Positions 18,839-27,120 of a stretch of 64,000 bases of DNA are shown here, piece by piece. The stretch spans positions 14,521,703 through 14,585,702 of the forward strand of contig NC_064037.1 in the NCBI RefSeq assembly GCF_932526225.1, in the 5' to 3' direction. The first letter of the stretch is position 1. Every line of letters starts with the position of its first letter. Under the pieces are notes generated by a model that saw nothing but the letters and a program-made list of their open reading frames with translations, was not told the DNA's origin and did not search any database. This stretch comes from Nematostella vectensis. Lineage: Eukaryota > Cnidaria > Anthozoa > Actiniaria > Edwardsiidae. Made by a program: the position numbers and the translations under genes.

Positions 18839-20077
18839 TTAATACATGATTGCTCTCAAATTCGAGTTCATAACCTCCATCAACGCGTCGGCTACTACAA
18901 ACATGTAGCAGGCGATGTTTCCCGTTCCTCCAACTTTTCGTTTCATTTCTAGTTTTACTCCGTCCCGCGTGTTGTTCAAGACCAGACCTCCTCCGTGAAT
19001 GCTGTTATCTGGATGTGCCCTCAAGTCGACCCACAGAGCAAACTTGTTATTAGCGTAAAAATCCTTTTGCTTAACACCCTCTCTACCGAAACGTTTCTTT
19101 ACCGACTCCCAGAGGTCCGGCGGTGTCATCCCCTTGGAGTAGAGACGGTTTGGCATGCCATCCACATTAATGTTGATCGATGTGATACTTGGATTGACAA
19201 ACTTTTCGGAATCCCTTGCTCCTCCTGTGTAGCTCTCTGTGAACAGACACAATATCCCTGTCATTGACCTCCTCGGCAGATTAATGTGCTCGTTTATGAC
19301 ACCATCATTAGGTTTGGAAATGGTGAACGTTTTGTGGAGAATGACGTTCTCGTAAAAGAATCCTCTACCAACCTGATAAGCCGACAACGCCTCACGAGCC
19401 AAGTATTCACTTGAGATGCAAGCATATTCCAACTCGAGGTTTGTGATTGTGTACGTTGGAGTCTTGACCGTGTCAGCATAAACAACGACATCGGAAACTG
19501 GGGCTAGAGTAATTTCAAAGATTAGCGGATGAGGTAACGCCTTTGGATAAAAGACTCCATGCTCGCCGAGAATAGGATGGTCGAGTGGAATGCAGTACTT
19601 GGTGTTGTGAACTGCTGCAAGAGCTACTTCCTTAGCATCTGATGTCGCTTTGTCACCTGCATTTGTCCTGAGCTTCCTCATGTTTTCAGAGGAGATACCT
19701 TGTTTTATTCTATCCTCACGATCTTCAGCTTGTAAGTATAAGTCGTGATAGGTTTGGAAGAGATCGTATCTTTGAGTATCCTGTAGTGTTTCTCCACCGA
19801 AAAGAATCTTGAGCCTTGACACTAGGTTCCGACCAACGTTGTTGACGAGAGTATTATTCGCGTGTCCTGTGACGTTTAAGTCAAATAGTAAGGATACACT
19901 ACCTGGAACAATCACTACATTTTCAGCAAGTTTAGGAATATTTATATAGAGGGTTTCTCCAGGACTTGCCGATGAGGGATTGAATGTAATCCGATTCAGC
20001 GACGATTCCGCTTTCAGGCCGAAGGGTTCCCGTGGGATCCTGTTTGGGTTAATTTTTTCTGATATCGCTTGTGCCAT
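18839..20077 (-). CDS. Major capsid protein (double jelly roll, hexon-like)
   Basis: 412 residues, mostly beta, matching the Polinton/adintovirus major capsid family. Recognisable parts are RITFNPSSASPGETLYINIP near residue 30, the GRNLVSRLKILFGGETLQD segment near residue 85, and the HPLIFEITLAP strand before the second jelly roll. Trimers of this protein would tile the shell. It starts 33 bp from the integrase gene, which is read in the other direction. Its box is TTTAAAGATTAT (core 20106-20111), 29 bp upstream and overlapping the integrase start codon. No break is seen. Confidence 0.85.
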   Translation of the reverse strand: MAQAISEKINPNRIPREPFGLKAESSLNRITFNPSSASPGETLYINIPKLAENVVIVPGSVSLLFDLNVTGHANNTLVNNVGRNLVSRLKILFGGETLQDTQRYDLFQTYHDLYLQAEDREDRIKQGISSENMRKLRTNAGDKATSDAKEVALAAVHNTKYCIPLDHPILGEHGVFYPKALPHPLIFEITLAPVSDVVVYADTVKTPTYTITNLELEYACISSEYLAREALSAYQVGRGFFYENVILHKTFTISKPNDGVINEHINLPRRSMTGILCLFTESYTGGARDSEKFVNPSITSININVDGMPNRLYSKGMTPPDLWESVKKRFGREGVKQKDFYANNKFALWVDLRAHPDNSIHGGGLVLNNTRDGVKLEMKRKVGGTGNIACYMFVVADALMEVMNSNLRAIMY

Positions 20078-20110
20078 CTTTTATTTTAAGAAAAGAGAGA
20101 TAATCTTTAA
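20078..20110. promoter_or_regulatory. Compact bidirectional promoter, capsid gene / integrase
   Basis: Only 33 bp separate the two divergent start codons. On the plus strand a TTTAAG (20085-20090) lies 21 bp before the integrase ATG. On the minus strand a TTTAAA (20106-20111) lies 29 bp before the capsid ATG. Each gene's box is next to the other gene's start, so both transcripts cannot be freely initiated at once. Confidence 0.6.
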
Positions 20111-21103
20111 ATGAGTAACGAAAGCAGGTTATCAAAAATATACTATTCCACCGATGGATACTGGAAAGGGTATTCAGCTATTTCTAAGTTAGCTAGTGTC
20201 GCTAAAGTCAGTGAAGCCGAGGCTAAGAGGTGGCTTGAAAAACAGGCGTTGTGGCAGATCTACCTCCCAGCCCCAAAGTATGTCCCCAGACCGCATTGGA
20301 CTGTGAATAAACCTAATCAGATTCACCAAGCCGATCTGTTGTTTATGCCCCACGATAACGTAGGCAGAAAAACCTATCGTTACGCGTTGGTTGTGATTGA
20401 TATTGCCTCGAGATATAAAGATGCAGAAGCACTGACTACCAAGGATTCGAGTGGAATTGCTAAAGGGTTTGAAAAGATATACTCCAGAAAACTTAAATGG
20501 CCCCATACGGTGATTGTCGACCCGGGGACAGAATTTAGGGGAGAGGTAACGAAGATTATGAAAAAGAAGGGTGTCACCATCCAGCGAAGCGAAGCTGGGA
20601 ACCATCGCGCACAGGCTTTTGTCGAACGCGCCAATAGAACACTGGCGGAGAGGTTGTTTTCTCATCAGTATGCTCAAGAAATGATTAGCGATGATCGGTC
20701 TAGAGTTTGGGTGAAACGATTGCCAGGTGTTTTGAAAACTCTGAATAGTCAACCCATAAGAATTACTGGCAAAGAGCCTGCAAAATCTATTGGTTTGAAA
20801 GAGGTTGATATTGACCCTCCAACGTATAAGCGGCCTGTTGGACTCGATGAAGTTAGACTACCACCAGGGGTTAGAGTTAGATATCTATTAGCTCCTGGAG
20901 AAGAGGAAGGAGGTGAACGCAGACGAGCCACAGATCCTATTTGGAGTCTAAAAGTGTTTGATCTATCACGCAGTGTTGTTTCAGTTGGACAGCCTGTGTT
21001 GTACTACCTCTCCGAAGGCGCTCCAAAGAGGTCGTTCGTTAGGGAAGAACTTCAAGTCGTCCCTGAAGATACTGAGCCACCACCTAATAGCGTTCTGAAA
21101 TGA
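20111..21103 (+). CDS. Polinton integrase (rve family)
   Basis: 330 residues. The catalytic triad is D75 (HQADLLFM), D137 (VDPGTEFRG) and E172 (QAFVERANRTL), the spacing of a retroviral-type DDE integrase. The N-terminus resembles the zinc-free Polinton integrase N-domain, and the C-terminal ~80 residues (YKRPVGLDEV onward) are a chromodomain/SH3-like region seen in this family. It would insert element DNA and make the short target duplication. It is the only plus-strand gene on the right half, and its last 52 bp overlap the convergent 3' end of the polymerase gene. Intact. Confidence 0.9.
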   Translation: MSNESRLSKIYYSTDGYWKGYSAISKLASVAKVSEAEAKRWLEKQALWQIYLPAPKYVPRPHWTVNKPNQIHQADLLFMPHDNVGRKTYRYALVVIDIASRYKDAEALTTKDSSGIAKGFEKIYSRKLKWPHTVIVDPGTEFRGEVTKIMKKKGVTIQRSEAGNHRAQAFVERANRTLAERLFSHQYAQEMISDDRSRVWVKRLPGVLKTLNSQPIRITGKEPAKSIGLKEVDIDPPTYKRPVGLDEVRLPPGVRVRYLLAPGEEEGGERRRATDPIWSLKVFDLSRSVVSVGQPVLYYLSEGAPKRSFVREELQVVPEDTEPPPNSVLK

Positions 21104-24100
21104 CCGCGAGCGAAGGTGTGAATACCATCATCACAGATGACCCGTTTATCATCCTCATGAGATAGAGCGACCTTGTTCACCGTTTCAGTGTAAACATCAT
21201 GCTTATGACTTCTGATGACATTCATAAGTCTCATCTGAGGTTTCTTACCAAATAAGCAATCCTTGTAGTCATCGAAACCGATGCTCTTCTTGACGACTGC
21301 TCTCTTGACGCCCTTGCATTTCTTTTCTTCTTTACCTTCATCCATCTTGTACGAGTAAAGTTTGGCCCTCAGTCCTACAAATTCTGTGATTTGTTGGCCC
21401 CCAGCCTCATCTTTAAACATTCCGATGACTTTCTTGTTCACACCCACCTCAATACTAGATGGGTGACCCTTCGGAAAGTTGCTGGTGTCGAACATGGACC
21501 TCACATCCCCGCTGATGTCCTTGTAAAAGTCTTTCGTCTCGATCTCATACATCAGGCTGTCAGTATCAGTGAATAAGAGCTTTGCATCCTCACCGTACTT
21601 GGGCTTGACGAAGTTGTAGTGGAAATCGTACATGAGCGTCTTACTCAGGTCCAGAATGGACATGCCCAAGTAGACAGGCTTGTTGAAGATCAGCTTTGTC
21701 TTCTTCATGTGGATGGCGGCTAGATTCTCGCAAAAGATGGTGCGATGTTGATAGTTCGGCTTTGATATGAGCTTCTTGGCCTGCTTCTCGTCCGTCACCA
21801 ACCGAATGTCCACCCTGTTCCTAATGTTCTCCATAGTCTTACCAAAGACGGAGTTGTTCATTAACTTGAAAAAATCTTTCTCAAAATCGTTTGTCGCCTT
21901 GGCTCTCAGATCGGTGTTCAAGTCAATGTAGGGCTCCAGCCAAGCAGACTCCTCAAAAGTGACACCCCTGTGAATCTTGGTGACTTTTAGCCCAAAACTC
22001 ACATAAAGTCTCAGAGTCTCATGGTGGATAACGTACTTTGTCTTGTCGTTAAGGTTGGGGACCAACTTGTCCACATTGCCTAGCCCGATAGATTCCGGGG
22101 CTAGTGGGTAATCGTTGTGTAAGTCATGTAGGTGATGAGGGTACTCCAAGTCAACCTCCAGAATGCATGGGCGGTCTCTCCAACCTGACAGCTCTTGGTC
22201 ACCCATCCACCTGAAACCGTGAGTCGGTAAAGGGTTGCTCATCGCCCAGCCATACAAATTGTTAGCATCAAGGTAGGTGATATATTTTGTGGGTAGGTCA
22301 GGGTCATACTCCTTCATGTAAGGGTTATTTGCCTCCCCATGTCTGTTGCTTATCATGGAGACACCCCCACGGATGCCCTTCTCAATCATGAGCAACATGT
22401 CATAGTCCGTTAGAAGCTCTAGCCTCACCTTGGTGGTCTTCAACGCCGCATCCCAAGCCAGCCCTGGCGCTGTGTAGTACCAAGCGGGGTCCAGACCGTA
22501 ATTCTTGAGACAAACGTCTCTAAAGTTCTCGAAAACGTCAGCTAAAAGCAACACATCCGACTCTAGATACAGATTGTGGTAATCCCTCATGGTCCCCATC
22601 CCAAAGACCTCCCACACTCTCCGCGCGTGCAGGTGATCCTCCTCCGATATGTCGGTGCCGTCGAGTTTGGAGTGGAATGCCTCTCTCTGTGGGAGCTGTG
22701 TTGCGTCGAGCTTGCTAAAGCCGTCGAACCAGTCGTAAGGGAAAACACCCTTCCTCAACAACAGCTGGAGCTCCTCCCCCTCATAGTACCCCGCCAGGTT
22801 TTTGAAGCACTCCCTTGACATATTACCCACTAGACTGTCGAGACTGGCCGACATAAACCTGAAACTGTCGATAAATCTGATATCACGTTTAACATCAATC
22901 TTGTTGCCCTCCTTGTTCGTGAAACTGTCGACTACAATCTGTTTTGTGAAAGAAATATACTTTTCCTCGTTATTAGGTATACAGTTTATTTTACCTTCCG
23001 ATGTACCAAGGTTCTTGATAAATAGATGGCTGTCGTACCCAGACAGATTGTGAAAGATAACAGGAAAGAACTTTGGAATTTTGTGATCTAAGTTGCATGC
23101 GTTGTGAGCAGCACCTCTGTACTTTCCGGTGAGGTGGCAATGGTCCAAAACCTTGTCTCCCCCTAATTCACCCTCACAGATGTGGCAGTGAGTGGCGTCG
23201 TTATAGGCGATTTTGTCCTTCGGAGTCATTTTCACCTTCTTAGGGAACCTGAACTTATCGTAAATTTTCTTAATGTCTGACTCCAAAGACTCTACGAAAA
23301 GCTGTGGGATATCTTCGTCTGGAGATTCAGCTGTGTATCGTACAAGCTCGGGTGGGGATATATCTCCGTCGAAACACTTAATGAGATAGCAGAAACCAGA
23401 CGGTTTGTGCTTCTGGTATTGCTTAGTGAAGCTTTTACTCCCATCTGGGGAGCAAGTGTCTATATTCTCTGTGAAGCTCTCAAAGTCGGCATAGACAACA
23501 AAGGGGACGCGCATTTTTCTGTTGTAGTTTTTGAATTTAATGTGGGGTAGATTTCCATCCTTATCTATCTTAGGCATCTCTATTCCAACCGCTTCATGAT
23601 TGCCGCAGCATTCAGAATGTTTTTCTAATGATTGTTTGCACCGAAACGAGTTCAGACATCTACAGCATAAAAAACGAGTATGATGAAACTCATCAATTTG
23701 AGTAGATACTAATCTCATCATATTCTTTATCCAGCAGTAATGATTCGTCTCATCATCCGAGATGAGAAGTAAGTTGATTGCATTATCTGGATCCTTCTCA
23801 CTGATTCTCAATGGATATATTTTGGTTTCGTATCCAAACACATTAACCGTATACTGGTTCTGTTTCTCGAACTTGTCAATCTGTTTTAGTGAGACGGGGA
23901 ACTCTATCCCTGACCAGTCGAATTTCTCAGAGTTCTCTATCATTTGTTTACTGAACCTTTGAGGATCTTTCTCCCTAGGATACACAGCAGAGGTTACTGC
24001 CCACTTGAAACATTCGTGATCATTCTCGTTCTTAACATTGATGATCGCCTTCTTAGACGCTAGTTTCGGCGGCAGCGGAATATAGGAAGACCCAGAAAGC

Positions 24101-24960
24101 GGTTCAAAGGGATCTATGTTGATGTCAAAGTATTCCACTTGGTCAAACTGCCATCCGGAGCCTTGCTTCTGGAACAGCTCAACTAATCCGAGTAAATAAT
24201 TTGTCATCGTATCGAACAAATCAGAGAGATCAGTCGACTCTGTCACAATCTCGGGCTTTTCTGTATGAAAATATCCCAGTTCTTCTTCGATCTGAGCTGT
24301 AGCCGGATCCTCTTTTATAAACCCGCAAGTAAAGATAAACTTCACTTTGATAGGCTTTTTTTGTCGACTGATGAGCTCTAAGACTTTCGGTTTGATTCTG
24401 GCGATGAATGTCTTGGGGTCGTAACCTCTCTGCCCGGCTATTCCGTGGGTTTTAAGATACCCCTTCAACGCCGTCTGTTGTTCCTTGGGTGTGAAGCGAT
24501 CTTCCACCTCCTCGTGTAGACGCTTAATCCTCTCCTTCAGACGTTCGACCCGTTTATCTGCAGCCTCTTTGACGGTCTTTTTGATGGGCTCAGGGACATA
24601 AGATAGTATCCAATCCGCAAACTTGTCTAACTCGCTCTCGATCAAGTTGGCCGCCCTGTTTGCAAAATGCTTGAGTGATTGGACGCGGGAACTCCGTGGG
24701 GGTTGGGAGGGTTTTAGAATAGGGACATTAATCTCAGGTATCGGGCCGTCGAGAATACTCTCCGACGTGTTGGACGGGGTAATGCGGGGTGGTCGTGGCA
24801 GCCCTTTGACAAGTTTGGGTAAAGGAACCCGTCGGGGTGGTGGTGGTGGTGACGTGCTGGTCAGCGCCCCGACGAGCTCGTCTCTCCGCATCCAGTAATA
24901 TCTTGGGATACCCCGCTCCTTGGCGAGGGCTTTCAGATCTTTCACCTTCAGGTTCTCCAT
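21052..24960 (-). CDS. Protein-primed family B DNA polymerase
   Basis: 1302 residues from the preferred ATG; the open frame continues upstream through the TIR but that part is not credible protein. An N-terminal SAP-like motif (MENLKVKDLKALAKERGIP) is followed by a Pro-rich linker with PEINVP, a zinc-finger-like segment (about 430-455) and exonuclease motifs YADFES (about 490) and FHNLSGYDSH (about 635). A CxxC..DHCHLTGKYRG..CN zinc cluster lies between those motifs. Polymerase motif A is YLDANNLYGWAM (about 896), B is KLMNNSVFGKTMEN (about 1030) and C is FTDTDSL (about 1130). This is the Polinton PolB that starts replication from a protein bound to the TIR end. All catalytic motifs are present. 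A TTTAAA box lies 22 bp before the ATG; an in-frame ATG at 24978 is the alternative start. Confidence 0.92.
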   Translation of the reverse strand: MENLKVKDLKALAKERGIPRYYWMRRDELVGALTSTSPPPPPRRVPLPKLVKGLPRPPRITPSNTSESILDGPIPEINVPILKPSQPPRSSRVQSLKHFANRAANLIESELDKFADWILSYVPEPIKKTVKEAADKRVERLKERIKRLHEEVEDRFTPKEQQTALKGYLKTHGIAGQRGYDPKTFIARIKPKVLELISRQKKPIKVKFIFTCGFIKEDPATAQIEEELGYFHTEKPEIVTESTDLSDLFDTMTNYLLGLVELFQKQGSGWQFDQVEYFDINIDPFEPLSGSSYIPLPPKLASKKAIINVKNENDHECFKWAVTSAVYPREKDPQRFSKQMIENSEKFDWSGIEFPVSLKQIDKFEKQNQYTVNVFGYETKIYPLRISEKDPDNAINLLLISDDETNHYCWIKNMMRLVSTQIDEFHHTRFLCCRCLNSFRCKQSLEKHSECCGNHEAVGIEMPKIDKDGNLPHIKFKNYNRKMRVPFVVYADFESFTENIDTCSPDGSKSFTKQYQKHKPSGFCYLIKCFDGDISPPELVRYTAESPDEDIPQLFVESLESDIKKIYDKFRFPKKVKMTPKDKIAYNDATHCHICEGELGGDKVLDHCHLTGKYRGAAHNACNLDHKIPKFFPVIFHNLSGYDSHLFIKNLGTSEGKINCIPNNEEKYISFTKQIVVDSFTNKEGNKIDVKRDIRFIDSFRFMSASLDSLVGNMSRECFKNLAGYYEGEELQLLLRKGVFPYDWFDGFSKLDATQLPQREAFHSKLDGTDISEEDHLHARRVWEVFGMGTMRDYHNLYLESDVLLLADVFENFRDVCLKNYGLDPAWYYTAPGLAWDAALKTTKVRLELLTDYDMLLMIEKGIRGGVSMISNRHGEANNPYMKEYDPDLPTKYITYLDANNLYGWAMSNPLPTHGFRWMGDQELSGWRDRPCILEVDLEYPHHLHDLHNDYPLAPESIGLGNVDKLVPNLNDKTKYVIHHETLRLYVSFGLKVTKIHRGVTFEESAWLEPYIDLNTDLRAKATNDFEKDFFKLMNNSVFGKTMENIRNRVDIRLVTDEKQAKKLISKPNYQHRTIFCENLAAIHMKKTKLIFNKPVYLGMSILDLSKTLMYDFHYNFVKPKYGEDAKLLFTDTDSLMYEIETKDFYKDISGDVRSMFDTSNFPKGHPSSIEVGVNKKVIGMFKDEAGGQQITEFVGLRAKLYSYKMDEGKEEKKCKGVKRAVVKKSIGFDDYKDCLFGKKPQMRLMNVIRSHKHDVYTETVNKVALSHEDDKRVICDDGIHTFARGHFRTLLGGGSVSSGTT

Positions 24961-24975
24961 TTCTATCAAACCAGC

Positions 24976-25442
24976 CATGTCTTTAAACCACTTTTCAAAA
25001 GCTTTTTTTAGATGTGAAGCCGAGATGCTAGCCTCTCGAGCTCCCCCTAGGTGCGTCACGTGACAAAGTGATTGACAGGTGGGCTTGGCTATCACGTGAC
25101 AAAGTGATTGACAGGTGGGCTTGGCTATCACGTGACAAAGTGATTGACAGGTGGGCTTGGCTATCACGTGACAAAGTGATTGACAGGTTTTTGACAAAGT
25201 GATTGACAGGTTTTTGACAAAATGATTGACAGGTTTTTGACAAAATGATTGACAGGTGGGCTTGGCTATCACGTGACAAAGTGATTGACAGGTGGGCTTG
25301 GTCGTGCAAGAGATCTCTGGCAAACTCGCGCATGCGCAGGTCGCGAGGCTTGGCGGAGGTGTGCGGAGACTTTTGCGCCATTTTTGGAATGAAATTTGGG
25401 GTGATGAAAAAGTTGCGCCAGCTGCGCCAAAACCCTACTACT
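24976..25442 (-). repeat. Right terminal inverted repeat of the Polinton
   Basis: The complement of the left TIR: about 135 bp of unique outer sequence, then a shorter array (about 25055-25305) with CACGTG sites, the palindrome at 25021-25051 just outside the promoter box, and the polymerase promoter. Two units of the array are truncated to ~28 bp. All long units here read CCAAGCCC. Confidence 0.9.
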
Positions 25443-25502
25443 CAAGGAAAACAAAACCGGTTTGAGTGTTCCCGATATTAGACTCGAGTTAATACAGTAA
25501 AA

Positions 25503-25643
25503 ATGGCCGGAAAATTTAAAAAAAGGAAAAGAAGCAAGAAAAAATCGAACGCAGTTCGAGTCCAGAGGGTAAACATTTATATTGCCCAAGGCCTGTTTGA
25601 TGTGGCGCACGCAACATCTAAAAATGTAAAGATGTATTTCTAA
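25503..25643 (+). CDS. Possible 46-residue basic ORF or first exon
   Basis: Just outside the Polinton, an ATG opens a frame starting MAGKFKKRKRSKKKSN, a run of lysine and arginine like a nuclear localisation signal. A possible splice donor (GAGGGTAAAC) follows 20 codons later, so this may be a first exon of a host gene whose other exons I cannot find. Chance is quite possible. Confidence 0.2.
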   Translation: MAGKFKKRKRSKKKSNAVRVQRVNIYIAQGLFDVAHATSKNVKMYF

Positions 25644-25671
25644 ATAATATTTCTATTTCAAATTCGGCCTT

Positions 25672-26589
25672 TCAACCAAGACTAGGGCTATTTATTGCAA
25701 ACCATTTACTAAGACAGCCTTTCGGGTTACCATTTGTGGCAGAAAAGCTATAAGTGTCGAGTAATGTTCCGCGCATCATGTCGATAAGACGCTTGGCTTC
25801 AGGATTTACTTGCGGGATAATCACGCAAATGTTAGGCGCACGTACTTGCCGTTCATTGCCATGTTTAGAGAGGATAGCTTCAAAAAGAGAGATCAACATG
25901 ACGGCAGCAACATCAATATAATCTGCATAAAGTGGACCGACTATATAGCCATGTTTTTTGTTGATGGCTTCTGTTGTGGCAAGGTAGCCGACAATATTAC
26001 CCGCGGTGTCTAAAGCCATCCTTGCTAAACCATTACACGAGCGAATAAAATACCTCAGGAACTCTTTGCGCTCATGTCCAAAAACTTCAGCGTCGTAATT
26101 AATAAGTGAATCATCATATAATTGATCCACCATTTGAGCGTGATATTGAGGGATTGATGCAAATCCACGATTCAGAGCTTGCAAAGCAATTTCGATTTCG
26201 ATGCCGTAGTCGTGCAGAAGCCAGAGAGGCTCAAATCCATGTTTCTTGTATTTAAGGACCATTGAATCAACAGAACATAGTGCCATGTTTTGTGGATGTG
26301 AGATCGCACTTATAGCGGCGTCGAAGAGTTGTTTTCCGTAGCCGTGTCCACGATATTCAGCATCGATGATAAACACACTTACAAAACCATAAGCGTCATT
26401 GTACTTCATAAACACAACAAAACCTATTGGTTTACCGTTCAATTCGCCCACATAGATGGCCGTTGGGTCGATCAAGAGTATTAATTCACAGGTATTGGAG
26501 GACATTCTCCACTTTTCGCGATCGATAAGACGTATAACATGACTTAATAGGTTGTTTTCATCGGGACGAACGGACCGAACTTGAAACAT
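25672..26589 (-). CDS. GNAT-family N-acetyltransferase, intronless
   Basis: 305 residues from the ATG that begins MFQVRSVRPDE; an in-frame upstream ATG at 26634 would add 15 hydrophobic residues (MKYLPQGAAICLIVA) and cannot be excluded. The acetyl-CoA binding motif is YRGHGYGKQLF, preceded by the strand FVSVFIIDAEYRG. The C-terminal half (about residues 140-300) resembles the second domain of YitH/HolE-like GNAT proteins known from animals and bacteria. Substrate unknown. The gene has no introns, unlike the duplicated gene, which could mean retrocopy or transfer, though intronless GNAT genes are common in cnidarians. It points toward the Polinton and ends 230 bp from it. Confidence 0.75.
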   Translation of the reverse strand: MFQVRSVRPDENNLLSHVIRLIDREKWRMSSNTCELILLIDPTAIYVGELNGKPIGFVVFMKYNDAYGFVSVFIIDAEYRGHGYGKQLFDAAISAISHPQNMALCSVDSMVLKYKKHGFEPLWLLHDYGIEIEIALQALNRGFASIPQYHAQMVDQLYDDSLINYDAEVFGHERKEFLRYFIRSCNGLARMALDTAGNIVGYLATTEAINKKHGYIVGPLYADYIDVAAVMLISLFEAILSKHGNERQVRAPNICVIIPQVNPEAKRLIDMMRGTLLDTYSFSATNGNPKGCLSKWFAINSPSLG

Positions 26590-26671
26590 GGCGACGATCA
26601 AACAAATGGCTGCCCCTTGAGGTAGGTACTTCATGTATCGTACCGTTTTATATTTTTAAGCAGAGAGCCAG

Positions 26672-26715
26672 CGCGGCCGCAGGCCGCACGCGGAGCTCCA
26701 TAGGTATAGTCAGTC
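26672..26715. repeat. NotI-palindrome dispersed repeat fragment
   Basis: GCGCGGCCGCAGGCCGC followed by CATAGGTATAGTCAGTCAG resembles 43344-43380 (GCGCGGCCGCAGGCCGC, CATAGGCATAG) and, inverted, CCTATGGGGCTCCGCGC near 60251. It is a dispersed host repeat of unknown type. Confidence 0.5.
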
Positions 26716-26828
26716 AGTCAGTAGATCTATTTTTTAACACGCTGGCCACAACAACAGATTGTATATACCGCTGATTTCCATGTGGGGCGTAGGATTCACA
26801 ATACAATAGATTACGAAAGTGCGATAGA

Positions 26829-27120
26829 TTACAATATGAAAAAGACAATACGATTAGATAATATAACTAGACGCTGCATAACTCGGGCTAAAAAAGTAAT
26901 CACCGAAAAATGCAGTCTGCATTTTGTAATTGTTTTTTTTTCTACATCCCTACTCAGTGTGAATTTACTGTGTTTAATCCTGTGTTTGAGAATTTTGTAA
27001 ACGTGGGGTAAACCACAGTGAGCACAAATTGTTCTGCTAGAATTTACTGTAGAGGGTCCTGGATTTTTCTCCAAATCTCTACTTAAAGTAAACTTAATAT
27101 TACTAATTTTATGTTTGAGA
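26829..27120 (-). pseudogene. LINE-like ORF fragment with 2A-type motif
   Basis: Read on the minus strand, an open frame contains FTLSRDLEKNPGPST, a full match to the 2A consensus D-x-E-x-N-P-G-P, followed by a CAHC zinc-like pair. A second, decayed copy (FTLSRDVEKKT) lies downstream in the same frame, each preceded by ILKH. 2A motifs are known at the N-termini of some invertebrate non-LTR retrotransposon ORFs. A stop just upstream and loss of sequence downstream indicate a remnant. Confidence 0.4.

Larger units (their letters stand above)
9343..25442. mobile_element. Complete Polinton/Maverick (adintovirus-like) element
   Basis: This 16.1 kb element begins AGTAGTAGGG and ends with its complement. 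CAAGG borders it on both sides (9338-9342, 25443-25447), close to the 6 bp duplication typical of Polintons. It encodes the hallmark set: protein-primed PolB, rve integrase, double-jelly-roll major capsid protein, penton-like protein and packaging ATPase, plus ten other genes. No gene has a stop or frameshift and the outer TIR bases differ at about three sites in 180. The insertion therefore looks young and possibly functional. Base composition is visibly more GC-rich than the flanks. No adenain-type cysteine protease was recognised. Confidence 0.95.

Noticed and set aside
24961..25323. N-terminal extension of the polymerase frame into the TIR
   Set aside because: The translated part is only TIR minisatellite and lies upstream of the promoter box, so the start at 24960 (or 24978) is preferred.
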